Below, piece after piece: positions 20,465 through 29,600 of a stretch of 64,000 nt of DNA. The stretch is from Streptococcus pneumoniae. GTDB taxonomy: Bacteria > Bacillota > Bacilli > Lactobacillales > Streptococcaceae. Location: positions 806,001 through 870,000 of the forward strand of contig JBFDTN010000001.1 of assembly GCA_040719455.1 (NCBI GenBank), read 5' to 3'. The first letter of the stretch is position 1. Every line of letters starts with the position of its first letter. The notes beneath the pieces are model-generated. The model made no database searches. It was not told the DNA's origin and saw only the letters and a list, made by a program, of their open reading frames with translations. The position numbers and the translations under genes are program-made.

Positions 20465-20974
20465 CTATCGTCCAAGCACCAAACGTCTGGTGTAAACAGC
20501 TTGACCTGAGTGCATGACTGCATCATCGACCGTTGATACCAAGCGCACACCCCGCGTCACCGCAGGTTCCCAAGACTCATCCACAATATCATCCAAGGCA
20601 GACTCTTCCAAATCGAGCAAATAGCTCTTTCCAAAGTCTATCGCCTCCTGCAAATAGCCGATGAGCAAGTCTTTGTCTGATACCTGCACCTTTTGCGCTT
20701 CTTCTGCTGTATGAATCCAGTCCTTGGTATCGCTTGGAAGATCCAAAGCAAACCGTTCTTCCCAGTTCTTGCTGCGATACAAGGGCTCTACACCTGCCAA
20801 ATCAGCCATCTGGAAATCCACTGTTCTTGCCGTATGCCAGATGAGCCAAGTGACAGATTTCAGTAAAGGATTAGGCATAGTATTTGCCTCTTCTACTGTC
20901 ATCATGCTTAAGGTTTCCAAAAAGCGCTCTTTCGCACGCTCCAATATGTCAATCATCAACTCTTTTGTCTGCAT
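20465..20974 (-). CDS. DinB-like metal-binding protein
   Basis: The 169-residue protein has the four-helix DinB/YfiT layout with candidate metal ligands H47 (WLIWHTARTVD) and a C-terminal His in MHSGQAVYTRR. DinB-superfamily members include thiol transferases (bacillithiol, mycothiol) and proteins of unknown role; they are unrelated to DNA polymerase IV. It sits between marR (22 bp upstream) and rarA (8 bp downstream). Substrate cannot be named. Confidence 0.75.
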   Translation of the reverse strand: MQTKELMIDILERAKERFLETLSMMTVEEANTMPNPLLKSVTWLIWHTARTVDFQMADLAGVEPLYRSKNWEERFALDLPSDTKDWIHTAEEAQKVQVSDKDLLIGYLQEAIDFGKSYLLDLEESALDDIVDESWEPAVTRGVRLVSTVDDAVMHSGQAVYTRRLVLGR

Positions 20975-20996
20975 CTTTTTCTCCTTTTATAGGGTA

Positions 20997-21449
20997 TTAG
21001 CGTTTCAATACTTGCCGTGCTTCCTGCTCCAAATTCTCCAAAATCCGTTCCAAATAGCCTTCCACTTCTGCAATCTCCTGCTCTGAAAAGCCTTGGTAAA
21101 AGACATCGCTCAGTCGCTGACTGATTTCTTCTCCGACAGTCTGCTGACTGGCACCAAGCGGGGTCAAATCAAAAATCCGCTTACGTCTGTCCTTGCTTGA
21201 AGCTGTACTCGTCAACAAGCCCTGCTCTTCCAAGCGCTTTAGCATGAGAGATAAACTGCTATTTGCTAGGCCCGTCACTTTGGACAAATCCGTTGCGGAC
21301 TGAGGACTTTTATCCCACAAAGCCGACAAGATTTTGCCCTGCTCAGCATTGTAGAGCGCCCGCTCGTCCGTTGACAAATACCTGTTAAACAGCCTGCCAT
21401 TTAAAAGACGAATTTTGAGGGTCAAATACCCTCCTTTTTTTGATTTCAT
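20997..21449 (-). CDS. MarR family transcriptional regulator
   Basis: A 150-residue MarR protein. The winged HTH is at about 40-105 (ATDLSKVTGLANSSLSLMLK recognition region, wing SKDRRKRIFDLT) between dimerisation helices. RBS AAAGGAG precedes ATG 21449. The perfect inverted repeat at 21461-21481, just upstream of the RBS, is a likely self-operator. Genes that follow on the same strand (DinB-like, rarA) are close, so it may regulate them too. Inducer unknown. Confidence 0.85.
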   Translation of the reverse strand: MKSKKGGYLTLKIRLLNGRLFNRYLSTDERALYNAEQGKILSALWDKSPQSATDLSKVTGLANSSLSLMLKRLEEQGLLTSTASSKDRRKRIFDLTPLGASQQTVGEEISQRLSDVFYQGFSEQEIAEVEGYLERILENLEQEARQVLKR

Positions 21450-21460
21450 TAGAACTCCTT

Positions 21461-21481
21461 TTTGTTTTACATAAAAACAAA
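21461..21481. promoter_or_regulatory. Candidate MarR operator
   Basis: TTTGTTTT and AAAACAAA form a perfect 8-bp inverted repeat around a 5-bp centre, 11 bp before the marR start codon. Position and size fit autorepression by the encoded MarR protein. Confidence 0.5.
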
Positions 21482-21520
21482 CTCTCTTTATATCTTACTA
21501 TATAAAAACATTTTTAGCAA

Positions 21521-21551
21521 GAAAAAACTTCCTACTACATAGGTAGGAAGT
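21521..21551 (-). terminator. Terminator after the chrA pair
   Basis: ACTTCCTAC (21527-21535) pairs perfectly with GTAGGAAGT (21543-21551) over a 7-nt loop; on the minus strand the stem is followed by TTTTT. It lies 8 bp after the second chrA stop. Confidence 0.8.
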
Positions 21552-21559
21552 CATCTTTC

Positions 21560-22093
21560 TTATATAAATAAACTTAGCACAAGATTGACCAATCCTGTTC
21601 CGAAAATCACCCAAATCGTGTTTACTTTCTTGCTTCGAACAAGAGCAAAAGCGAGAATCAATAGAATAAACTGGTAAATCGCTTTCTCATCTCCGCCTAA
21701 CATGGCTACCAAGCTAAAAGCAACGGAGGCAATGAGGGCAACAACGACAGGGCGAATAGCTTTCATAACCAACTGAACACCGTTTAAATTTTTATAGCGG
21801 TAGTAAATCATCGAAAATAACAGCACGATTATCAGAGACGGTAAGACATTACCCATAGTTGCGACAATCGCACCGACTGGTCCTGCCACTTTCATACCGA
21901 CAAAGCTAGCTGAATTGATGGCTAGAGGTCCTGGTGTCATCTGCGAAATGGTCAGTAAATCTCCATAAGTCGTAGAATCCAGCCAGCCTTTTTCCTCCAC
22001 AATCAAGCTTTGAATATAAGGGAGGGAGGCATAACCACCGCCAATGCTGAGAAGTCCGATTTTTACAAAGGTCAAGAATAATTCAATGAGCAT
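21560..22093 (-). CDS. Chromate transporter family protein, half-length (ChrA, second gene)
   Basis: A single CHR domain, 177 aa, with the family signature FLTFVKIGLLSIGGGYASLPYIQ at the N-terminus (positions 5-27, in two parts) and MTPGPLAINSASFVG near 55-69. About six hydrophobic segments follow. Short CHR proteins occur as adjacent pairs and act as a heterodimer; known members export chromate, but many are of unknown substrate. I start at 22093, where GGAGGAGAGA is the RBS; the longer frame to 22117 lacks one. It overlaps the partner gene by 11 nt. Confidence 0.85.
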   Translation of the reverse strand: MLIELFLTFVKIGLLSIGGGYASLPYIQSLIVEEKGWLDSTTYGDLLTISQMTPGPLAINSASFVGMKVAGPVGAIVATMGNVLPSLIIVLLFSMIYYRYKNLNGVQLVMKAIRPVVVALIASVAFSLVAMLGGDEKAIYQFILLILAFALVRSKKVNTIWVIFGTGLVNLVLSLFI

Positions 22094-22640
22094 TCTCTCT
22101 CCTCCATTTTCTCTCAATAAAGCCTAAGATGAGTCCTAGCAAGGTCATGCTGAAAATCACAAGGAGCAAATTGACCTTGAACATCACTGTTAGAAGTAGC
22201 GCTCCTAAAAAGGTCACCCAATGTGTCAAGCCTTTTTGCTTGCCCAAGCCTACCACCAAATCAACAACGACATCAAGGATAATGGCGCAAACACCGACCT
22301 GCATGCCCTTTAAAAGACTAGCTACCAAGGGATTGCTCTTTACGGCATCATAAAGGACATACATGCCCATGAGAATCACCATCGGAGGTAAGACCGTAGC
22401 AAACATAGCAACCAAAGCGCCGATTACGCCCGCCATACGATAACCGATGGCAATCGAGCTATTGACCGCAATAGCGCCTGGTGACGTCTGCGCTAGTGCA
22501 ATCAAGTCCAGCATCTCCTCTTCTTCAATCCAGCCCAATTTATCAACAAATGATGTTTTCATCAAAGGCACAATGACATAGCCTCCTCCAAAGGTAAAAG
22601 CACTAATCATAAAGGTTGTTTTAAATAATTTCCAAAGCAT
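22083..22640 (-). CDS. Chromate transporter family protein, half-length (ChrA, first gene)
   Basis: The second half-length CHR protein (186 aa): FKTTFMISAFTFGGGYVIVPL near 5-25 (split), AQTSPGAIAVNSSIAIGYR near 52-70, and six hydrophobic segments. ATG 22640 follows AAGGAAATGT. Only 17 bp upstream the chromosome breaks off at the MITE/IS110 junction, so the native promoter of this pair is probably cut away or carried by the inserted elements. Substrate inferred only from family. Confidence 0.85.
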   Translation of the reverse strand: MLWKLFKTTFMISAFTFGGGYVIVPLMKTSFVDKLGWIEEEEMLDLIALAQTSPGAIAVNSSIAIGYRMAGVIGALVAMFATVLPPMVILMGMYVLYDAVKSNPLVASLLKGMQVGVCAIILDVVVDLVVGLGKQKGLTHWVTFLGALLLTVMFKVNLLLVIFSMTLLGLILGFIERKWRRENAH

Positions 22641-22656
22641 ACATTTCCTTTCTAAG

Positions 22657-22661
22657 TATAG
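22657..22661. repeat. Left 5 bp of MITE-like repeat copy 2, split off by an IS110-family insertion
   Basis: TATAG is the first 5 bp of the MITE terminus. In the other copies it is followed directly by TTGTTTAG. Here that continuation is found after the two insertion sequences, at 25201. The five bases alone prove little; the argument rests on the matching right part. Confidence 0.6.
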
Positions 22662-22771
22662 ACAATATATAAAGCCCCCATTTGTCACATCGCGGATTTA
22701 CCTGTATGATAGAGATAATAAAACACAGTTCATCTCAGCACAGGGATTACCACACACAAACGGAGGCTTCT

Positions 22772-23896
22772 ATGAAAGATTATACCACTTTTTACATCGG
22801 AATGGACGTTCACAAGACCAGTTTTTCTCTAGCGTGCTATCATTTAGAGACAGACAGTCTCTCCCACTATCAAAAAACAGCGGCTGAGGCTAAGGAGGTT
22901 ATAAGCTATCTCAACTCCCTAGCAGACTGTTACGGTGAGAATACAAAGTTTGTCTGCGGATATGAAGCGGGGTGTCTAGGATTCACCTTGAAGCGACAGT
23001 TAGAAGCAAAGGGAATCACTTGCATTGTAATGGCACCCACTACAATTCTACAACCCTCCACTAAAAAACGAGTCAAAACAGATAAAAAGGATGCCGAACA
23101 TCTAGCTAAATGTCTCGCTTTCAAAAGCTATCAACCTGTTCATGTGCCAACTGAGGAAGATGAGCAAGTCAAAGAATTCATTCGGATGCGAGATGATCAC
23201 AACTTGGCTCTTAAGAAAATTAAACAACAGATTCTTGCTTTCTGCCTACGACACGACTATCGCTTTACTCTAGGTAAAAGTCATTGGACTCAGAAACATA
23301 TTGCATGGTTGAAAGGACTAGAGTTAAAAGGACTTTATAAAGAGATTCTGTCTGAATATCTCATCACGTTTGACTATCTAGTGAATAAATTAGAACGGTT
23401 GGACAAACGAATAGAGGAGATAGCACAAAGTGAGAACTATCAAGATAAGGTCAAAAAACTCTCTTGTTTTATTGGGGTTAGAACTCGTACAGCTTTAGCC
23501 TTAGTTTCCGAAATTGGAGATTTTAAGCGTTTCAAAACAGCACCTCAGTTTGCCTCGTATCTTGGTTTAGTCCCTGGCGAGGATTCTAGTGGAGATAAAC
23601 AAACCTATCTTGGAATTACAAAAGCTGGAAATAGCCATGTCAGACGGTTACTGGTGGAATCTGTCCAGAGTCTATCCCGAGGAACTGTTGGGTATAAATC
23701 CAAGGCTCTAAAGACTCGACAAGCAGGGAATCTACCAGAGATAATCGCTTATGCGGATAAGGGGAACGAACGTCTCCGACGTCGCTATAAGCACATGGTT
23801 TTAAGCAGGGAGAAAAAGAGTCCTGTCTCCAAGATTGCTCTTGCCCGAGAACTTGCCTGCTTTATATGGGGGATGATGACTGAGAATATAGCTTAG
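22772..23896 (+). CDS. IS110-family transposase (DEDD recombinase)
   Basis: A 374-residue protein starting MKDYTTFYIGMDVHK, with the RuvC-like DEDD domain (D12; GYEAGCLGF near 62-70; VKTDKKDAEHLAKCLA near 98-113) and the C-terminal Transposase_20 domain (IGVRTRTALALVSEIGDFKRF, split near 233-253; GLVPGEDSSGDK; GNSHVRRLLVES with the conserved serine). ATG 22772 has CGGAGG upstream; the longer frame to 22682 has no RBS. It appears intact. Such enzymes recombine DNA guided by an element-encoded bridge RNA. Confidence 0.93.
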   Translation: MKDYTTFYIGMDVHKTSFSLACYHLETDSLSHYQKTAAEAKEVISYLNSLADCYGENTKFVCGYEAGCLGFTLKRQLEAKGITCIVMAPTTILQPSTKKRVKTDKKDAEHLAKCLAFKSYQPVHVPTEEDEQVKEFIRMRDDHNLALKKIKQQILAFCLRHDYRFTLGKSHWTQKHIAWLKGLELKGLYKEILSEYLITFDYLVNKLERLDKRIEEIAQSENYQDKVKKLSCFIGVRTRTALALVSEIGDFKRFKTAPQFASYLGLVPGEDSSGDKQTYLGITKAGNSHVRRLLVESVQSLSRGTVGYKSKALKTRQAGNLPEIIAYADKGNERLRRRYKHMVLSREKKSPVSKIALARELACFIWGMMTENIA

Positions 23897-23996
23897 AATA
23901 GATAGGTGGTTTTGTGCGCACTTTTTACGGAATGTCTAGGAGGGAGAGACAATGACTTGATAAGCTAGATTGGAATAGAAAACTACTCTTTCATGC

Positions 23997-24159
23997 CACT
24001 ATTGGGAACAAAAAGGTTTGAGCTATCTACGAAACAACTAAGTTGGCACTTTAGTGATCCACGATTATAGACAGTAGAGCTCGCGGCAGAACCATTGACC
24101 TGTAGGTAACCAATCCACGAATATCAGAGTGGCCAATGCCCGGAACTGCCCCAATAGTG
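23997..24159 (+). ncRNA. Candidate bridge RNA region of the IS110-family element
   Basis: The noncoding right end has a 10-bp long-range stem, CACTATTGGG (23997-24006) with CCCAATAGTG (24150-24159), enclosing 143 nt. Inside, CGAAACAACTA (24030-24040) is antisense to the MITE terminus (11/11 to copy 4, 10/11 to the interrupted copy). The loop of hairpin CCAC/GTGG (24115-24132) contains ATATCAG, identical to the last 7 nt of the element. Target-matching and donor-matching loops are what bridge RNAs have. Seen directly: stems and matches. Inferred: that this is a functional guide RNA; exact ends are unknown. Confidence 0.5.
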
Positions 24160-24234
24160 ACGTGAGAGAGTAGCAAATGAATAAGGGACAGACAGGAAAA
24201 CATTTTACTTGACCAATGGCTTTATATATCAGTT

Positions 24235-25195
24235 ACTCGTGGTGCTAGTTAATTTCAAACTACAATAAAAAGCCCAAAAGGACTATACTGTAAGTGCCGA
24301 AACAAACAGGAGGTAGTCCAAATGAGCCACTTACAGTATACCGCTAAATCTCATCACTTACAATGGAATTTGAAGCAATTATCAAAAATTTGCCATCAAC
24401 TGTATAGGGATTATTGTCCTAAATCTTTCAAACATCGTCATAATGTCAGTCTATCTAAGGTTTCAGATCAATCTCTATTAGTCTTACTTCTCTTGCAAGC
24501 TGAACTAGGGATTAAGTCACAACGTCATTTCTACCGTCTCTGTTACTTATTTCCTTGTGGTCATCTTCTTGAACGAAGCCGTTTTAATAGACGAGCAAGA
24601 CAGTTGATTTGGTTAGTTCAAGTCATTAGACAAGCAATGAATACTCAAATCTCACCTGGTTCCATTGTTATTATAGATAGCTTTCCCTTGCCACTTTGCC
24701 AACCTATCCGTAACTATAGAACACGTATTTTTAACGACTTAGCAGATATTGGCTACAATGCTTCCAAACATCTGTGGTTCTATGGATTCAAAGTACACAT
24801 GCTGGTAACTTTATCAGGCTATATTCTGAATTATGTTGTGACACCTGCATCAGTCCATGATATTAGGGCAGTTGATGACTTACTAGAAAATTGCCGACAA
24901 CCTTATATTTTGGCAGATTTAGGCTATCTTAGTAAGGAACTTAAAGATCATTTGACCCAAAAAGGCTATCATCTATGGACTCCCTTACGCCAAAATATGG
25001 CAGGAGCTAAACAACATAATCATTGGAAATTGATGGCTATGAGACGAACCATTGAGACTCGCTTCTCAGAGCTTTGCGGTCTTTTTGATATAGAACACAC
25101 ACTGACTAGAGGTGTAGCAGGTCTGCAGTTAAGGCTGGAGCAAATTATACTGGCTTACAATCTGAGATACTTCGAGATTAACTAGCACCACGAGT
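24235..25195 (+). mobile_element. IS982-family insertion sequence
   Basis: 961 bp between perfect terminal repeats ACTCGTGGTGCTAGTTAAT (24235-24253) and its complement (25177-25195). It is flanked by 7-bp direct repeats ATCAGTT at 24228-24234 and 25196-25202, so the ends are certain. The target was the junction of the IS110 right end (ATCAG) and the MITE (TT), so this insertion came last in the stack. Confidence 0.93.
24322..25185 (+). CDS. IS982-family transposase
   Basis: A 287-residue DDE transposase: first Asp in IVIIDSFPLPLCQP (about 115-128), GYNASKHLWFYGFKVH near 148-163, second Asp in ILADLGYLSKE near 197-207, and the C-terminal Glu in RRTIETRFSELCGLF near 243-257. The order matches IS982 enzymes such as those of lactic streptococci. 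ATG 24322 follows AGGAGG. The frame is open from start to stop, so the enzyme may be active. Confidence 0.93.
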   Translation: MSHLQYTAKSHHLQWNLKQLSKICHQLYRDYCPKSFKHRHNVSLSKVSDQSLLVLLLLQAELGIKSQRHFYRLCYLFPCGHLLERSRFNRRARQLIWLVQVIRQAMNTQISPGSIVIIDSFPLPLCQPIRNYRTRIFNDLADIGYNASKHLWFYGFKVHMLVTLSGYILNYVVTPASVHDIRAVDDLLENCRQPYILADLGYLSKELKDHLTQKGYHLWTPLRQNMAGAKQHNHWKLMAMRRTIETRFSELCGLFDIEHTLTRGVAGLQLRLEQIILAYNLRYFEIN

Positions 25196-25300
25196 ATCAG
25201 TTGTTTAGTTTTGATTTAGTACGAGGCAATGAGTCCCAGGCATAACTGGAGTTAAGCAAGACGAGTTAACGATGTAATAAATGAAAACTAAATGACTATA
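25196..25300. repeat. MITE-like repeat copy 2, main part
   Basis: From TTGTTTAGTTTTGATTT to the right end TGACTATA this matches copy 1 and copy 4 over their whole length. The first 7 bases are the right-hand target duplicate of the IS982 insertion. The true left end is the TATAG at 22657-22661, 2.5 kb away. The right end supplies the stop codon of the adjacent broken hydrolase gene. Confidence 0.8.
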
Positions 25301-25910
25301 TCAAGCGACCTGCTCCATGCTACCATTCCCTCTAATAAACTCGCAAATTCTTTGGGGTTCGTTCGGTTTAATTCATGACCGCCACCTGCTACTATTTCCA
25401 AGCGACTATTTGGAAGCTCTTTGGCTAAGCGTCTTGCAGCAGATAAATTTGCCTTGTCCTTACTGCCACAGACAACCATCACAGGCAAGCGAATATTCCC
25501 TAGCTTGTCTGAAAAATCAAGATTGCCTGTATCTGTGAGAAAGTCTAGCACTTCATGCTTTTTCATCCCCCATTTTTGAAAGATAAAGGCAGGAATCAAG
25601 CGAAAAATCAAACCTTGAAGAGCATAAGCTCGATTGCCTTTTAGCTTGTATGGAGTCCCTGAGAGGACCAATCCTTGGCAATTCGGCAAAGGCTGATCTG
25701 CCATGGATAAGGCAAGCAGACCAAAATATAGGGTTCTTTCATATCCTTGAGTGATGGATAGAGATTGTTAGCCATAGTTTCAAAAGGAGTGAGACCTTCT
25801 GTTTGATCATAGGAAAAGGCGACTTGAATCTCATCTTCTGAAAGAAACCTAGCGACTTCCTCCCAGACTTCTTTTCTTTGACCAAATCCTGATAAGCAAA
25901 TAATTTTCAT
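25288..25910 (-). pseudogene. Alpha/beta hydrolase, frameshifted and lacking its nucleophile elbow
   Basis: Two frames make one hydrolase. Codons from 25910 give MKIICLSGFGQRKEVWEEVARF up to DMKEPYIL. After a shift near 25720-25730 the other frame continues GLLALSMADQPLPNCQGLVLSGTPYKL and later VMVVCGSKDK and GGGHELNR (the Asp and His of the triad). The GxSxG elbow expected between EPYIL and LLALSMAD is absent, so a small deletion probably removed the nucleophile and shifted the frame. The last residues IVI and the stop come from the MITE. The start overlaps the PHP gene stop (ATGA). Not functional as it stands. Confidence 0.8.
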
Positions 25911-26647
25911 AGCAACCACTCCTTTTTAATCGCAAATTCTGCTAAAAGCTGCTCTACCTTATCAAATCCCAAGCGAAAATGCGCCAAAGTATGCCCATCT
26001 GAACCAATCGAATAGCGCCTGCACCCCATCTCGGACAAAAGAGACAAGACATAGCGATACAGGGCTTCATTACCATAGAGATACATGGACTTGGTATTGA
26101 GTTCAAAAGCTAGATTTTTCTCCATCATGAGATGAAAGAGTTTGCGAAGTTCTGGCTCCACTGCTTGTAACTCCTCCACACTGACCTGTAACTTCCGAAA
26201 GCCGTAGTCAAAGTGGGCAAGGACATGCGCTGGAATAGCTTGCACCGCTTCTTGCATGCTACGGATGTAATCGCAAATATGTTGCTTCCTATCTAGGTCA
26301 AACACAGCTTCTTCCAAATAATCAAACTTTCCATTATGATGGACAGATAAAAGCTTCATATCATAGTCTTTTCCCTCTAAAAAAGCCAGCGTATCTGCTA
26401 AGCGCGGAGCATAGTATCCAATCTCAATCCCTCGCTTGATACGATTGCCATAGCGGGCATTTAATTTTTCAAGCTTTGCCACATAAGCCTCATAATCAGG
26501 TACATCATCACGAGGACCACCCATATAGGGATTGCTCAAGTCAAAATGCTCAGTGGTCACAATCTCATCCGCATAAGCGGTCACATAATCCTCAAAATCC
26601 GCCTCACAATCATAGGAAAAATAAGTATGAACATGATTATCTCGCAT
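25907..26647 (-). CDS. PHP-domain histidinol-phosphatase family protein
   Basis: The 246-residue protein has the PHP metal-site motifs DNHVHTYFSYD (H5, H7), TTEHFD near 31-36, SVHHNGKFD near 100-108, LAHFDYG near 147-153 and GSDGHT near 222-227. These are the marks of HisJ/HisK-type phosphatases that make histidinol from histidinol phosphate. No his genes are nearby and it is not in a biosynthetic operon, so the physiological phosphomonoester is uncertain. It starts 9 bp after rexA and overlaps the broken hydrolase gene by 4 nt. Confidence 0.85.
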   Translation of the reverse strand: MRDNHVHTYFSYDCEADFEDYVTAYADEIVTTEHFDLSNPYMGGPRDDVPDYEAYVAKLEKLNARYGNRIKRGIEIGYYAPRLADTLAFLEGKDYDMKLLSVHHNGKFDYLEEAVFDLDRKQHICDYIRSMQEAVQAIPAHVLAHFDYGFRKLQVSVEELQAVEPELRKLFHLMMEKNLAFELNTKSMYLYGNEALYRYVLSLLSEMGCRRYSIGSDGHTLAHFRLGFDKVEQLLAEFAIKKEWLL

Positions 26648-26656
26648 AAAAACCTC

Positions 26657-29600
26657 CTAATCCACTGCCACGACTTCTAGGCTAGAACCGCCAAGTAAAA
26701 TCAAGTATTTCTCAATCTTATCCATGTGATAGGCACGAGAGAGGGCTTCTTGATAAAGAGCCAACTGCTCTTTATAGCGCACCACCAAGTCACTGGCTGT
26801 CTGATAATGATCGGTCTTATAGTCAAACAAGATCATTCGATCTTCTAAGACTACATAGCCGTCCAAAATCCCCCGCACAACGAATTCTTCTTGGCTGACA
26901 GGGTCTTTTTTGAGCATGGCAAAGGGTGCTTCTCGATACACCTGATCATGCTTTTCTAGCAAAAGCTTACCCAAGTCCGTCTCAAAAAAGGCGAGAATTT
27001 TCTGCAAATCTATGCGTTCTTTCACTTGATCTTTTGCGTCCACCTGCTCTAGGGTTTGCTCGATCCTCTCTCTTGTCATAGGGAGGTTTAGAGGCAGGCG
27101 CTGCATAAGCTCGTGGACAGCACTTCCGACCTCAGCACCTGTCACCTTGGCTTTTTTAGTCAAATCTGGCCAAGCAAGAGAAAGCTCTGTCGCGCGTGTT
27201 TGCTCCATCACATCTACACCTTCTGTCTCCATGACAGGTTCATACAATTTTTTGATTTGGCTCGGTGTACGGACACTTGGCAAATCAATGGCTGCTTGGT
27301 AAAGCTGGTTCAGACGATCGACATTTTCCAAAATATCCAAGGCACGGGAAATATCCTCCGACTGCCGGTTATGGGCTTGACTGTCTAAAGTCTCTAGGCT
27401 TATCCCCTTCACGTTTCCAATCTGATCAGAGCTTAATTCCTCATCTCCGACAAAGCGAATCGTCAAAGGCAACTCTTCCTTATGAAAGACCGTTGCCACA
27501 GACCAAATCCAGTCTTGGAAGGTCTGCAAACTCTCACGCAACGCCAAAGGCAAAAGACCATTTTCAGCCAATGGTGGGATTTCACTTTGCAACTTTTCTT
27601 GACTGCCTTTACCAATCAGATACAGCTTTTTCTCAGCCCGTGTCATGGCAACATAGAGCAAGCGCATTTGTTCAGAAAGGGTGGCAAGTTGCAATTCTTG
27701 TGCATTTTTCTGATAAGGAAGCGTTTCGATGGACAGGCGAATCGGCTGGGTCAGTTTGATCTCAGCAGGCTCCATCGCTACATCTGCTACATACTTAATC
27801 CCTGCCCCCTTTTTTCTGCTGACAATCATACTAGATGTCGTATCCTGCTTATTAAAGGGCTGATCCAGATTGAGCAAGAAGACATAGGCAAACTCCAAGC
27901 CCTTGCTCTTATGAATAGTCATCAACTGGACAGCCTTTTCTGGCGGTGCTACCGCAACGCTAGCCAAGTCATGTTGATTTTCCAAAATCTTATCAATCAT
28001 GCCAATAAAGCGAGAAAGACCTTTGAAGCTACTCTTTTCATAGTCATTGGCACGGAGCGAAAGCGCATAGAGATTAGCTTGACGAAGAGCCCCATTTGGC
28101 AGACTCCCTACATAATCATAGTACAATCGATCCTGGTAAATCTTCCAAATCAAGTCATAAAGCGCCTCTGTCTTAGCTAGATTTCTCCACTTCTCTAAAT
28201 AGGTCTGAAAAAGCTCAATTTTTGCATGCAGGTCTTGTCCTATCAACTGTGGATGCTGACCTGTTTTTACTTGGCTATGCTTTAGTTTCTCATAGAGATT
28301 TTCCTGCGCAAGATCATCCGAAGTTTGCAGAGAAATCCGTGCTAGCTCATCTTCTGTAAAACCAAACATAGGTGATTTCAAGACTGCCACCAAGGCATAG
28401 TCATTCAGCGGATTGTTAATGGTGCGAAGAGTATCAAGCATAACCATGACTTCCACAGACTGTAGGTAATTACTCTCTGCCCCATCCGACACCAAAGGAA
28501 TCCCTGCCTCCGCAAAAGCAGTTAAAATCTTGTCGTTGCGGGTCCGAGATGAGGTTAGAAGGGCGATCTCCTCAAAAGGAACTCCTTCTTCATTGTGCAG
28601 ACGGATGATTTCTTTGATGACCACGGAGATTTCCTTGGCGGTATTTTCTGCGGTTTCATCTTCTTGATCCTTGTCATAGATGAGAAATTCAGCCTGATAC
28701 TGCGGCGTTTTTTCTTTCTTACTTGGATTTCCTGCTACAAGATAATGTAAATCATTATAGGTAATCTCTCCAACCCTCTCATCCATCAAACGCTTGAAAA
28801 TCTCATTGGTAACGGATAGTACCTCCGTATGGCTACGGAAATTTTCCTTGAGCAAAATGAGCTTTCCAGCCTTTTCCTCTTTAGCATAAAGCTTAAACTT
28901 ATCATTGAAAATCTGCGGATCTGCCTGACGAAATCGGTAAATCGACTGCTTGATATCGCCCACCATAAAGCGATTGTGACCATTCGACAAGAGTTCCAAC
29001 ATCCTCTCCTGAATAGGACTGGTATCTTGGTACTCATCGACCATGACCTCGTGGTATTTTTCACGGTAAAAGTCTCGTACCTGAGGGAATTTCTCCAAAA
29101 GCGCAATGGCAAAATGACTGACATCCGCAAATTCAAAGGCATTTTCAGCTTTTTTGCGCTCCAAATACGCAAGGATAAAAGCTTTCATAAACTCCTGCAA
29201 GGTCTTTAAAATCTCACGAGCAGAAGTATGGTAACGCACTTGGTAATCAAACTGATAGACTTGACTAGCCAGCTCCCGCAAATGCTCAATCTTAGCTTTT
29301 CGCTCTTCATTGTAGGCAGTCGCTAACATCTTTAACTCTTCTTTGCGCGTAACAATGGTCAAAGCCCTGCCGTTGCTAGCTCGTGAAATGGCAACAACGG
29401 TCTCTAAAACCTCTTTGACCCGCTCAAAATCCGACTGTTCATTCAAGCTTCCAATATGCTCGATAATCAAGGCAACCTGCTCTTGGTATTTGGCATTAGC
29501 AAACTCACGACCGTCATTTGCCAAATGATGATTGAAAAAGGACTCCACATCAAATAAGGCGCTTATGATCTTACTTTGTAAGCTCTTTTTTTCTGCTGCT

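Larger units (their letters stand above)
22662..24232 (+). mobile_element. IS110-family insertion sequence (IS1111-like layout)
   Basis: About 1.57 kb. One transposase gene, a short left noncoding end (110 nt) and a long right noncoding end (336 nt). Imperfect subterminal inverted repeats ATATATAAAGCC (22665-22676) and GGCTTTATATAT (24218-24229) bound it. There is no target duplication; instead AG is shared at both junctions (TATAG at left, ATATCAG at right), as expected for IS110 recombination at a dinucleotide core. A long right end with subterminal repeats is the IS1111-group pattern. Ends were deduced by comparing the interrupted MITE with intact copies. Confidence 0.75.

Noticed and set aside
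22641..22771. Bridge RNA in the left end of the IS110-family element
   Set aside because: The left noncoding end is only about 110 nt and shows no structured loops matching the target or donor; the right end is the better candidate.
27482..28180. Long open frame of 232 codons on the plus strand inside rexA
   Set aside because: It is antisense to a clear helicase-nuclease gene, has no RBS, and its protein has no recognisable motif; long antisense frames are common opposite this codon usage.
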